From contig NZ_DAMBYD010000008.1 of NCBI RefSeq assembly GCF_032051575.1, positions 1 through 64,000 on the forward strand: a DNA stretch of 64,000 bases, in the 5' to 3' direction. Both the position numbers and the translations under genes were made by a program. Below, piece by piece: positions 25,064 through 33,765 of the stretch. The notes under the pieces are model-generated. The model did no database searches, was not told the DNA's origin, and worked only from the letters and a program-made list of their open reading frames with translations. This stretch comes from Aminipila sp032051575 (GTDB lineage Bacteria > Bacillota > Clostridia > Peptostreptococcales > Anaerovoracaceae). Numbering within the stretch: position 1 is the first letter of the stretch; every line of letters starts with the position of its first letter.

Positions 25064-25948
25064 ATGAAAATGAAAAACGGCAAATATCTACTTGCTCTTA
25101 TCTTAATACTACTTTTTAATGTTAATTATTGCTTTGCAGAAACACAAATATATGATTTTTATAAGCAAGTAAATCTCGTAGTAGGAGAAAATATAGCTAC
25201 AGTAAACCAGAAAGTGGTAACAATGGATCAAGCAGCTTATCTCAATGGTGGAAGGACAATGGTACCATTTCGCTTTTTAGGCGAGTCTTTGGGTGCAAAG
25301 GTTTCTTGGGATGCTAGCACTAAACAAGCTAAATTAAGCCTTTCAGGAGTTGATGTAACAGTAACTGTAGGTTCTTTAAATGGACTGGTTGATGGGAAAA
25401 TAGTAAAGATGGACGTTCCTGCCGTAAACAAGGGCGGGCGGTTGTTTATTCCTTTACGATTTGTCAGCGAAAACTTAGGAGCCATTGTTAACTACTATGA
25501 TGAAACAAATGAAATCTCCATACGTTATTCAGATACCTCTAATTGGAAAACCTATGAAGCATCAAATAACATGACTTATAAATATCCAGCAACTTGGTCT
25601 ATAGGGCCAACTAAGGATGACCAATATACCATAAGTGTTAAATCACCTAATGGTTCAGAGCTCATTACTAGTTATGATGATAGAAAACCAAAAGATCTAA
25701 TTTCAGAATTTAAAGATCTGTTTTCTGTGGATGGTTGGAAGCTGGAAACTACCTTGCTAGACGACGAAAGTAATATTGATAATGGCTATGAACTTGTATT
25801 TTCAATGCAAGAAAAAAATGGAAGTTATTCTTATATTCATGTTTTTGTTGATGTATTAGGAACGGGTAGTAATATTGGAATATGTAAAACTACAGAAGAA
25901 ACCGACGAGATGGATTGTTTGATTTTTTATCAAATTATGGCTAGTTAA
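25064..25948 (+). CDS. copper amine oxidase N-terminal (stalk) domain surface protein
   Basis: A 294-aa exported protein. The signal peptide (~1-26) ends near YCFAET. Residues ~30-150 hold two halves of the copper-amine-oxidase N-terminal domain, with the repeated marks GRTMVPFRFLGESLGAKVSWD and GRLFIPLRFVSENLGAIVNYY, a cell-wall-associated module of clostridia and paenibacilli. The C-terminal part (~155-294) is a PsbP/DUF-like β domain (YPATWSIG start). GGAGGA at 25054-25059 fixes ATG 25064. It has its own terminator. Confidence 0.87.
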   Translation: MKMKNGKYLLALILILLFNVNYCFAETQIYDFYKQVNLVVGENIATVNQKVVTMDQAAYLNGGRTMVPFRFLGESLGAKVSWDASTKQAKLSLSGVDVTVTVGSLNGLVDGKIVKMDVPAVNKGGRLFIPLRFVSENLGAIVNYYDETNEISIRYSDTSNWKTYEASNNMTYKYPATWSIGPTKDDQYTISVKSPNGSELITSYDDRKPKDLISEFKDLFSVDGWKLETTLLDDESNIDNGYELVFSMQEKNGSYSYIHVFVDVLGTGSNIGICKTTEETDEMDCLIFYQIMAS

Positions 25949-25998
25949 ATAGTTATCTGAAGAATATGATAGATACTTGAGTATTTGGAGTGATTTAA

Positions 25999-26032
25999 TA
26001 GTGAACTACTCTTTGAATAGTTCACTATTTTT
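25999..26032 (+). terminator. terminator after the stalk-domain gene
   Basis: TAGTGAACTA / TAGTTCACTA perfect 10-bp stem followed by TTTTTAG. Confidence 0.85.
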
Positions 26033-26058
26033 AGATAGCAATAGAAAGGAGTACCCCT

Positions 26059-26997
26059 GTGGCATATTATGATGAACAATTAAAACTTCTCCATAAGCAA
26101 GTTGCACAAAAAAAGCGGACGGAGTCCCAGTTAAAAGAATTGTACGTTCAGCGTCAGGAACTGAGCACTAAAGTTGATGAGTTAAGAAAGAGTATGTGGG
26201 ACGAGAAGGAAGATGTTGACCGTTTGGAGGGTCACACCTTATCAGCGTTCTTCTATGGCGTCATCGGCAAGATGGATGAAAAACTGGATAAAGAGCGAAA
26301 AGAAGCTTACGTAGCCAAAGTCAAATATGACGTTGCCATCCGGGAACTTTCCGCAGTGGATAAGGAAATCCAGTGCAGCGAGGCAGAAATGAACCAGCTG
26401 CTTGGATGTGAACAGCAATATGAAAGGACATTGAAGGCAAAGGCAGAGATGATCAAATCTATTGACTCTCAAGAGGCTGTGGAGATATTTGGGGCAGAGG
26501 AACACATCTCCTACATGGAAAATCAAAAGAAAGAAATCCGCGAGGCCCTTGATGCCGGTCAAACGGGGCTTGCTATTACCAACAGCATTCTTTCCAGTCT
26601 TGACAGTGCAGAAGGCTGGGGTACCTGGGATTTACTCGGCGGCGGACTGATTTCGGATTTGGCAAAGCATAGTCAGCTGGACGAAGCTCAGAAACAGGTT
26701 GAGCAGCTACAGGCTGAGTTACGACGTTTTAAAACAGAGCTGACTGATGTGACAATTTATGCAGATATTCAAGTGAATATCGATGGCTTTCTGGGATTTG
26801 CAGATTATTTCTTTGACGGCCTGTTTGCTGATTACGCGGTGTTGGATAAAATTAACCAGTCTCAAAATCGGGTGAAGAATATCAAGAGCCAGATTGAACA
26901 TGTTATAAAACATCTGAATTCTATGCTCAGTTGTATTGATAAAGAGTTGGAGTGTGAGAAACTAAAGCTGAATGATTTAATCGTATTGCATAGATGA
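26059..26997 (+). CDS. coiled-coil protein of unknown function, unusual composition
   Basis: A 312-aa cytoplasmic protein with a GTG start after AAAGGAG. Residues ~1-150 and ~205-300 are long coiled coils; the middle has a Gly-rich turn (GWGTWDLLGGGLISDLAKHSQ). The DNA is visibly richer in G+C than its neighbours (GC-rich codons such as GGC, CTG, CGG), while the membrane genes that follow are extremely AT-rich, so it was probably acquired separately. No function is recognised. It resembles phage-shock/tellurite-type scaffold proteins only in general shape. Confidence 0.7.
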   Translation: MAYYDEQLKLLHKQVAQKKRTESQLKELYVQRQELSTKVDELRKSMWDEKEDVDRLEGHTLSAFFYGVIGKMDEKLDKERKEAYVAKVKYDVAIRELSAVDKEIQCSEAEMNQLLGCEQQYERTLKAKAEMIKSIDSQEAVEIFGAEEHISYMENQKKEIREALDAGQTGLAITNSILSSLDSAEGWGTWDLLGGGLISDLAKHSQLDEAQKQVEQLQAELRRFKTELTDVTIYADIQVNIDGFLGFADYFFDGLFADYAVLDKINQSQNRVKNIKSQIEHVIKHLNSMLSCIDKELECEKLKLNDLIVLHR

Positions 26998-27011
26998 TAA
27001 TTGGGAGTATT

Positions 27012-27602
27012 ATGGAAAGGTTAATAAATTTTAAGTTATCTAGTGTTCTTAGTTTTATATATTTGATATTGATTATTTTATTTTCATTTAATAAATACAA
27101 TGGTTTAATCATTTCGATATTATCAATTTTCTTATTTCCATATTTATTAATTAATTTTAAACATTTAGTGAATGAAAAATATGAAATGTGTATTACAAAT
27201 TTATTGATAATAATTTTGATTACAGCTCAATTAGCTGATAATTTTATATTTATAATTCAGCTTTTTATTCCCAGCTTAATTACATATACAATGGCGACGA
27301 TAAAATCTCTATTGGTTATTATAAAGGGTGTTATGTTTCTAATAATTGGCCTTAAGATAATTAAGAAAAAAACAAATATAAAATTAAAACTACTTAAGAT
27401 AAATTTCATCTTACTTGGTATTTTTTATATAATATTAGGGAGCATTACTCAACTCTCTGTACTTTCATTTTTAGCGCAACTAGGAATAGCACCAAGTGTT
27501 TTATTCATAGTATATATTTTTTCATATTTGTTATATATCGTGCTATTATTCTTATTTGTTGCTGCGTTTAGAAATACTAGTCTAAATGGTCTAAATACTT
27601 AA
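27012..27602 (+). CDS. polytopic membrane protein, function unknown
   Basis: A 196-aa, very hydrophobic protein with about six membrane spans and almost no soluble parts. ATG 27012 follows TTGGGAG; an ATG at 26994 overlapping the previous gene is less likely. Extremely AT-rich, rich in Ile, Leu and Lys (AAA/ATA codons). It is the first of three consecutive small membrane-protein genes. No family recognised. Confidence 0.6.
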   Translation: MERLINFKLSSVLSFIYLILIILFSFNKYNGLIISILSIFLFPYLLINFKHLVNEKYEMCITNLLIIILITAQLADNFIFIIQLFIPSLITYTMATIKSLLVIIKGVMFLIIGLKIIKKKTNIKLKLLKINFILLGIFYIILGSITQLSVLSFLAQLGIAPSVLFIVYIFSYLLYIVLLFLFVAAFRNTSLNGLNT

Positions 27603-27619
27603 CTAGGAGATTTATTATT

Positions 27620-27961
27620 ATGGGACGAATTGAATTACGTATAGAAATGCTAATTTTAAAAACCATCCTATCAATAGCGATTGTGATAATGCTATATTAT
27701 CTAATTTTTGGAATTTCATTTCATATTAATAAATTGCTATTATTCGTAGCTATAATGATAGTATATAGTGTTGTTGGCTATTTTATTATACCCAGGCCAG
27801 ATTATTCAAATGTTGGTTGGTTAGGAGGACTAATAAATAATCCATTTAGAATCTCTGACAATATAAATAGAATGCTGGTTTTTATTTTGATAATATTAAT
27901 GCCTGGTAGGATGATTTCTACTACTGTTTTATCGTGGATAGATTTATTCAAAAAAGAGTGA
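27620..27961 (+). CDS. small membrane protein, function unknown
   Basis: A 113-aa protein with about three hydrophobic segments (~residues 10-30, 36-55, 84-105). It starts 17 nt after the previous membrane gene, with AGGAGATTT upstream. AT-rich like its neighbours. No recognised family. Confidence 0.55.
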   Translation: MGRIELRIEMLILKTILSIAIVIMLYYLIFGISFHINKLLLFVAIMIVYSVVGYFIIPRPDYSNVGWLGGLINNPFRISDNINRMLVFILIILMPGRMISTTVLSWIDLFKKE

Positions 27962-28029
27962 TCATTCTCTTGGGTTGAAAAGTGATTGAAGTTTAAATTG
28001 AATTTAGAATGATTATAAAGAGGGGTAAA

Positions 28030-28401
28030 ATGATTAAATTGAAAATAACACATATAAAATTTACATCATACATGAAGTTATATTGCATTATGTCAATTTG
28101 CTTTGGAATGGTGATTGGATTAATCGGATTTATTATAGGTATTTTAGGTGGACCAGTCTCTGTAAGTATTGGTGAAAGTATTTATACAGGATTTGTAGGG
28201 GGGCTTTTGGGATTAATTGTCTTTCCTTTATTTATTGGTATTTTTGGTAATATTATAGGGTTGGTGACCTTTTTACCGTTTCGCTTGTTTATGAAAATAA
28301 AAAAAGGAGTTTTCCTTTGTGTTGAATATGAGGATGGCGATATTATAAACAACGATAATAGTATGAAACTAGATGGAAGTGAAGCGAACAATGGGATATA
28401 A
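28030..28401 (+). CDS. small membrane protein, function unknown
   Basis: A 123-aa protein with two or three Gly-rich membrane spans (for example LIGFIIGILGG) and a short acidic tail. ATG 28030 fits AAGAGGGG at 28017-28024; an in-frame ATG at 28009 lies before that site. It ends 20 nt before the serpin gene. Function unknown. Confidence 0.6.
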   Translation: MIKLKITHIKFTSYMKLYCIMSICFGMVIGLIGFIIGILGGPVSVSIGESIYTGFVGGLLGLIVFPLFIGIFGNIIGLVTFLPFRLFMKIKKGVFLCVEYEDGDIINNDNSMKLDGSEANNGI

Positions 28402-28421
28402 AGAGTTATAGGAGTACTGTC

Positions 28422-29603
28422 ATGCGAAAATTTGTTTCTGTTATTTTAATCACTACGATTCTTTTTTCCATTTGCGCTTGCGCTAACGTGTCATCTGGTG
28501 ACAATGAGATCGATAAACATTTTATTAAATCTGTCAATAATTTTTCTTATGATACAGCCCAAGTTCTTTTAAAGGATAAGACAGATAATTTTAATTATTC
28601 TCCGGTATCTCTGTATTATGCACTGGCGGTAGCGGGAAGGGGTGCAAGTGGTGAAACGCAACAACAGATTTTTCACTTGTTGAATGTATCATCAGAAAAG
28701 AAACTGTCAGCCCAGTGTGGAGAGTTATATAAGCTTCTTTATTCTGACAATAAAATCAGCAAATTAAAGATTGCGAATTCTTTATGGTTGAATGAAAATA
28801 AAAAGTTTAATGATTCCTTTGTTTCTAATGCAGAAAATCATTATCATTTGTCTACTTTTTCGGTAGACTTTTCTGATGAGGATACTGAAAAAGCAATGGC
28901 TAAGTGGATTTCAGAAAATACAAACGGTACATTAATCCCGAACTTAGAGATTAATCCAACACAGAATCTATCTATTATCAATACAATCTATTTTTGTGAT
29001 GAATGGACCAATAACTTTAATAAAGAATCTACAAAAAAAGAAGCGTTTCACACAGAAAAAGGGGATGTAAAGGCTGATTTTATGCATAAGACTGACACAA
29101 TGGATTTTGTCATAGGCGAAAATTATATGCGTTCCTCCCTTGATTTAAAAGGGGATGGGCAAATGGTTTTTATTTTACCAGATGAAGGCGTGACTGTGTC
29201 CGATTTGCTTTCTTCTAGACATTCTATGAAGGCATTGTTTGAGGAGGGGAAAGAACATTTTGGTAGTGTAAAATGGGAAATCCCTAAATATAATTTTTAT
29301 ACTCAATGCAGCCTAAAGGATGTATTAAATACCATGGGCATGACAAATGCCTTTGAAGCAAAGGCGGATTTCTCCGGTATCACGCAGGAAAAGACGTCAA
29401 TATCAGAAGTGTTGCAGCAGACCCAAATTGCTATAGATGAAAACGGAGTAGAAGCTTCGGCATTTACAAAGATAGATATGTATAGTGCAGCACACCCAGA
29501 GGAAAGCGCTGAAATGATCTTAAATAGACCTTTTATTTATGGTATTGCTTCCTCTAATGGTACGTTGATATTCGTAGGTGTGTGCAATAACCCATCCGTA
29601 TAA
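28422..29603 (+). CDS. serpin family lipoprotein (serine protease inhibitor)
   Basis: A 393-aa serpin anchored as a lipoprotein (lipobox ICAC, Cys20). Hallmarks: NFNYSPVSLYYALAV at the N-terminus, the STINT-like LSIINTIYFCDEW, and the C-terminal signature NRPFIYGIASSNGTLIFVG. The reactive-loop hinge reads ENGVEASAFT, close to the inhibitory consensus (E-x-G-T-E-A-x-A). The bait loop that follows contains DMYSAAHPEES. It likely traps host or competitor serine/cysteine proteases at the cell surface. Length is normal for the family. Confidence 0.93.
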   Translation: MRKFVSVILITTILFSICACANVSSGDNEIDKHFIKSVNNFSYDTAQVLLKDKTDNFNYSPVSLYYALAVAGRGASGETQQQIFHLLNVSSEKKLSAQCGELYKLLYSDNKISKLKIANSLWLNENKKFNDSFVSNAENHYHLSTFSVDFSDEDTEKAMAKWISENTNGTLIPNLEINPTQNLSIINTIYFCDEWTNNFNKESTKKEAFHTEKGDVKADFMHKTDTMDFVIGENYMRSSLDLKGDGQMVFILPDEGVTVSDLLSSRHSMKALFEEGKEHFGSVKWEIPKYNFYTQCSLKDVLNTMGMTNAFEAKADFSGITQEKTSISEVLQQTQIAIDENGVEASAFTKIDMYSAAHPEESAEMILNRPFIYGIASSNGTLIFVGVCNNPSV

Positions 29604-29634
29604 TTTTATTTATTAATTAAAGAAAGGTATTCAC

Positions 29635-30588
29635 ATGAAAAGAAAAATAGTAATGATTTTAGGCGTTATATTTATTTTGAGCTGTTGTTTGCTTATAGGG
29701 TGTAGTAGAGAAGTTAAAGATAAGTCAGTAACAGTAAATTTTCAGTCGAAAGATTATGTAGGCTCATATACAGGAACATATGAGAATGGAGCACCAAATG
29801 GGCAGGGTGAGTTTAAATATAAAAAAGGTGAGAAGTATGTAAACTATAAAGGTAGTTTTAAAGATGGACATTTTTCGGATAAGGGACAACTCGATACAAG
29901 CATATTATTAGTTAAGTTTAAAGAAAGTGACGCAGACGGAAACTATAAAGGGGATGTGGTTAATGGCATACCAAATGGAAATGGAACGTTTTTTGCGACA
30001 AATAGTGATAACGAAACATATACATATGAAGGAAAATGGAAAAACGGAATTTTTAATGGAAATGGAACTTTAAAGTGGGATGACGATGACTATATGATAG
30101 AAATGGGAAATTTTAAAGATGGCACATTTGTGCCAAGTTTTAAAGATATAATTGTATCTTATGGAACTAATGGCAATTTACCATATACGATATCAGATAA
30201 AGCAAATACTTTCCTGAAAAATCATTCAGAGTTATTTCCTGCTGAAAGTTACGAAAAAATAGTACCATTTATTAATAATTCTATACAGTATAAGCATTTA
30301 AGTAAATCTGCAGAGCAATATGGAGACCAAATTGTAGCTATAGCTGGAAAGGTGCAAGATATATATGAAAATGTGCAAGATGATGATGATGACCAATACA
30401 CTTTTACGGCCATTTTAGTGAGTGATGATGCACATAATTATTATTACATTTTTTATCCTGGTAAATGCGACGTTTATGAAGGTGATTCTGTAACAATATA
30501 TGGCATACCTGTTGGCTCAAGTAGCTACGACAATATGGGTGGAGGAACAACTGTAGTTGAGGTTATGGCTGGATGTTATATAAAATAA
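29635..30588 (+). CDS. MORN-repeat lipoprotein
   Basis: A 317-aa lipoprotein (lipobox LLIGC, Cys23). Residues ~45-165 contain MORN-type repeats (YENGAPNGQGEFKY, VNGIPNGNGTF, WKNGIFNGNGTLKW). The C-terminal ~130 residues form another domain, with a β-barrel-like strand run (DQIVAIAGKVQDI, VYEGDSVTIYGIPVG) reminiscent of OB-fold tRNA_anti-like domains. It follows the serpin gene by 31 nt and may share its transcript. Function unknown. Confidence 0.78.
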   Translation: MKRKIVMILGVIFILSCCLLIGCSREVKDKSVTVNFQSKDYVGSYTGTYENGAPNGQGEFKYKKGEKYVNYKGSFKDGHFSDKGQLDTSILLVKFKESDADGNYKGDVVNGIPNGNGTFFATNSDNETYTYEGKWKNGIFNGNGTLKWDDDDYMIEMGNFKDGTFVPSFKDIIVSYGTNGNLPYTISDKANTFLKNHSELFPAESYEKIVPFINNSIQYKHLSKSAEQYGDQIVAIAGKVQDIYENVQDDDDDQYTFTAILVSDDAHNYYYIFYPGKCDVYEGDSVTIYGIPVGSSSYDNMGGGTTVVEVMAGCYIK

Positions 30589-30600
30589 TGGGGGGCAATT

Positions 30601-31326
30601 ATGAGAACTTATCCATGTTATATTAACATAAAAGAATCAGAGGGATATGTATTCACGACAGGTATGGAGTTTAAGACCTTTATTTCGGCTATTCCCAATG
30701 AAGTGGAAGGATTTCTTATGCTGAAAGGATCTCCCATAAGTGCAAAATTTGACAGACATACGAGCTTTGAATATATTTCTAAAGATAGTAGTAAAGCTTT
30801 TATGGAAGAAGATGTTTATAATTATGGGGACTTTTGCTGGATAGACTTTACAGAAGAAAAGAATCTTAAGAAACTTACAGATGAAAACATTGCGGAACTA
30901 TTATTTGCAGCGCATTTAAAACGTCCGCTTCGTAGCGCCTTTTTTGATGTACTCGGTAATAAGTATCTCTACCTTTGCCATGACGATGATTATTGGGTGA
31001 AGGTATATCTGAAAAATGTTATGGAATATAAGTGTGTAATAGAACAAAAAATCAGGGAGATTTTCATAGGTAGGAAAAAGAGCCTTTCACCAATCCCACC
31101 AGATATCTTGAATGAATTATACCAGTATTTCATAGGAGGTGCAGTTTTTGATTTTGAAAATTGTACGGTATCTTCTATTCACACGGGAGTGCGAATTTTC
31201 CCGACTAGAGATATTGGTTTTTGTGCAGATGATATTCATAGGGAATTGGACCATCAAAGAAACATTGCAGGGATAGGAAAATATTTAGAATACAACCCTA
31301 AAACTAAAAAGTGGTCACTGCTATAA
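30601..31326 (+). CDS. uncharacterised cytoplasmic protein
   Basis: A 241-aa soluble protein with no signal peptide or membrane span. It starts 12 nt after the MORN gene. Segments such as YDFxW-like NYGDFCWIDF, NKYLYLCHDDDYWVKVYL and a basic C-terminus are seen, but I know no characterised family. Possibly another immunity-type protein, judging only from its neighbourhood. Confidence 0.6.
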   Translation: MRTYPCYINIKESEGYVFTTGMEFKTFISAIPNEVEGFLMLKGSPISAKFDRHTSFEYISKDSSKAFMEEDVYNYGDFCWIDFTEEKNLKKLTDENIAELLFAAHLKRPLRSAFFDVLGNKYLYLCHDDDYWVKVYLKNVMEYKCVIEQKIREIFIGRKKSLSPIPPDILNELYQYFIGGAVFDFENCTVSSIHTGVRIFPTRDIGFCADDIHRELDHQRNIAGIGKYLEYNPKTKKWSLL

Positions 31327-31372
31327 AGAAATCGTGATTTGATGGCTAATTGAAATTGAGGTAATAACGGTT

Positions 31373-31843
31373 ATGGGATTGATATTTAAAAAAGCAACAA
31401 TTGCAGATATAGAGCTTTTAACTAAAACCAGAATAGAAGTTTTAAGGGCTGCAAATAAATTAGAAGAAATAGTTGATATGTCAATTGTGGAACAGCAATC
31501 GTACGAATATTATAAAAGCGCATTAAATGATGGCAGTCATATTGCATATTTGATTTTTGATAAAGAAAAGTTTGCAGGTGCTGGAGGAATTAGTTTTTTT
31601 AGAGTGATGCCAACCTATCATAATCCTACTGGAAACAAGGCCTATGTTATGAATATGTATACGGCTCCTGAGTATCGGAGAATGGGGGTAGCATATAAAA
31701 CCTTGGATTTGCTTGTTACAGCTTCAAAAGAAAAAGGAATCTCACACATAACACTGGAGGCCACAGATATGGGGAGGTCTCTATATGAAAAATATGGATT
31801 TACAAAAATGAATGGTGAAATGGAACTTCCAGAAAGGTTTTGA
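31373..31843 (+). CDS. GNAT family N-acetyltransferase
   Basis: A 156-aa single-domain acetyltransferase. The acetyl-CoA-binding motif is visible as MYTAPEYRRMGVAYKTLD (R-x-x-G-x-A type), and the C-terminal strand as ARSLYEKYGF-like GRSLYEKYGF. The substrate is unknown. Shine-Dalgarno support is weak (GAGGTAATAACGG). Confidence 0.85.
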   Translation: MGLIFKKATIADIELLTKTRIEVLRAANKLEEIVDMSIVEQQSYEYYKSALNDGSHIAYLIFDKEKFAGAGGISFFRVMPTYHNPTGNKAYVMNMYTAPEYRRMGVAYKTLDLLVTASKEKGISHITLEATDMGRSLYEKYGFTKMNGEMELPERF

Positions 31844-31976
31844 CGGTTATGCTTACAGGGATGTATGAACTATCCTTATACAGTTTATCTAGAAAGGTAG
31901 TGCCATTATATGATGGGTGTTTTAGAAGTTAATGCTTTAGTTACGGATTAATTTATATAACAGGAGTGAAATTACT

Positions 31977-32711
31977 TTGAATAGAAGATTTATTAATAGT
32001 GTGTTCCTAAATAAAAATATAGATACAAATTCTTATCTTTCTCATTTGCCGATTGTGCAATATCTAAGAGAGGATAAAACTATTTGCTTTGAAAAGGATG
32101 TGACATTTTTCGTAGGGGAAAACGGAACTGGAAAATCAACATTGTTGGAAGCAATAGCAGTTGCTTATGGGTTCAATGCTGAAGGAGGAACTAAAAATTT
32201 TAGTTTCTCTACGAATAGTACCCATTCTGAACTATGCGATTACTTGACCATATCTAAGTCAAAATACGCAAAAGATGGTTTTTTCCTTCGTGCAGAGAGT
32301 TTTTATAATGTAGCAACCAATATTGATGAATTGGATAAAGAATCGTCGTTATTACAAAGTTATGGCGGTATATCATTACATAAACAATCACATGGGGAAA
32401 GTTTTCTTTCATTAGTACATAATCGATTTGGAGGAAATGGAGTATATATTCTTGACGAACCTGAGGCAGCACTTTCACCGTCAAGGCTATTAACTTTAAT
32501 TGCAGAAATAGACCGTTTAGTTAAGAATAATTCCCAATTTATTATTGCAACTCATTCGCCTATACTTATGGCATTTCCAAACGCACAGATTTATCAACTA
32601 ACAGAAGATGGGATTGAGACCGTTTCATATAAGCAGACAGAACATTATCAGTTAACAAAAAGATTTTTAGAAAATCCAGAACAAATATTACAATATCTAT
32701 TAGAAGACTGA
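31977..32711 (+). CDS. stand-alone AAA family ATPase
   Basis: A 244-aa ATPase of the AAA_21/SMC-like kind. Walker A is GENGTGKST, followed by a short helical insert and a HGESFLSLVHNRFGGNGVYILDEPEAALSPSR block (signature helix plus Walker B), ending with the THSP switch. The start is TTG, after CAGGAGTGAA. Proteins of this size often regulate or repair, or act as the ATPase half of phage-defence pairs, but no nuclease partner (OLD/TOPRIM) lies beside it. A related gene is at 44447. Confidence 0.88.
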   Translation: MNRRFINSVFLNKNIDTNSYLSHLPIVQYLREDKTICFEKDVTFFVGENGTGKSTLLEAIAVAYGFNAEGGTKNFSFSTNSTHSELCDYLTISKSKYAKDGFFLRAESFYNVATNIDELDKESSLLQSYGGISLHKQSHGESFLSLVHNRFGGNGVYILDEPEAALSPSRLLTLIAEIDRLVKNNSQFIIATHSPILMAFPNAQIYQLTEDGIETVSYKQTEHYQLTKRFLENPEQILQYLLED

Positions 32712-32731
32712 TGAATAACACAGGAGGGCAA

Positions 32732-33214
32732 ATGAACGAATTAAAATATCAACCGCTTAATGAATCTTATGCAAATGATTTATTATCTATTTGGTCAGAT
32801 GAGGACGTTATTCGGTTTACTAATATAAAAGAACCTTGTACATTACAAGAAATTAAGGAAAGAATCCAGATATTAAAACCCTTTGATGTTTTTGTTGTGA
32901 GCAATAGGGAAGGAGTAATTGGAATTATCGGTTGTCCCTGCATTGATAAAACAAAGTCTCAATACGGTGTGTTTTATCAGTTCAGAAAGTCAAGCTGGGG
33001 GAAGGGATATGCAACCATGGCAACAGAGTGGCTATTGAATTTTATGAGGGAGAAATATGTGGATGTAACTTTCTACGCAGATGTAGTTGTAGATAATGCT
33101 GCCAGTGAAAAAATTCTTAGACACTTTGAATTTGATTGCATTTCTGAAGAAGATGAATTTGAGCGCAATGGAATCAAAATGAAAATACGCAACTATAGAT
33201 TACTGCAATGTTAA
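32732..33214 (+). CDS. GNAT family N-acetyltransferase (RimJ/RimL type)
   Basis: A 160-aa acetyltransferase with a typical RimJ/RimL layout (LWSDEDVIRFTNIKEP start, GKGYATMATEWLLNFM acetyl-CoA motif, NAASEKILRHFEF end). AGGAGGG at 32720-32727 fixes ATG 32732; the frame also opens at 32711 over the previous stop. Likely acetylates an amine of a protein terminus or small molecule; target unknown. Confidence 0.87.
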   Translation: MNELKYQPLNESYANDLLSIWSDEDVIRFTNIKEPCTLQEIKERIQILKPFDVFVVSNREGVIGIIGCPCIDKTKSQYGVFYQFRKSSWGKGYATMATEWLLNFMREKYVDVTFYADVVVDNAASEKILRHFEFDCISEEDEFERNGIKMKIRNYRLLQC

Positions 33215-33280
33215 TATGTATTGCTTGTGGCAATGATTAGGACTGAGCTACAATGATGCCAACAAGGAGGCATTGATATA

Positions 33281-33712
33281 ATGTTTAATGAAAATTTAAA
33301 GACACTCAGAAAAACAAGAGGGCTTTCACAAGAGGAGGTTGCGATTCGACTTAATGTAGTTCGCCAGACAATTTCCAAATGGGAAAAAGGGTTTTCTGTA
33401 CCTGATGCGGATATGCTGATTAGAATTGCAGAAACTTTTGAAGTATCAGTGAGTGAGCTTTTGGGTTCAAGGCTGGACAATGAAACCGATATTAACATTG
33501 TTGAGGAACAGCTATCAAGAATAAACGAGCAACTTGCAATTAAGAACCATCGTACACATCATATTTGGAAAACTATTGCTATTGTTGTCACCGCTATTGT
33601 AGCTGTAAATATTATCTTAGTCATACTTAGTGTGGTATCCTATAATAGTATCCTAGCTGATAAAACCGCCGGGGTAGTGACTGAATCATCGGTTCTTGTG
33701 CAAGAACAATAG
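33281..33712 (+). CDS. membrane-anchored XRE-type helix-turn-helix regulator
   Basis: A 143-aa protein. Residues ~1-62 form an XRE/Cro HTH domain (LRKTRGLSQEEVAIRLNVVRQTISKWEKG), then a short helix, then one membrane segment (~residues 88-112), with a small external tail. Such membrane-tethered HTH proteins are common in Firmicutes. The following RDD gene is 53 nt away in the same direction, and the pair is probably one unit. Confidence 0.88.
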   Translation: MFNENLKTLRKTRGLSQEEVAIRLNVVRQTISKWEKGFSVPDADMLIRIAETFEVSVSELLGSRLDNETDINIVEEQLSRINEQLAIKNHRTHHIWKTIAIVVTAIVAVNIILVILSVVSYNSILADKTAGVVTESSVLVQEQ

Positions 33713-33765
33713 AGTATGTTGTAATGGTTTTATAAAAAAGGGGATTTTACAATAGGGGGTAAACT

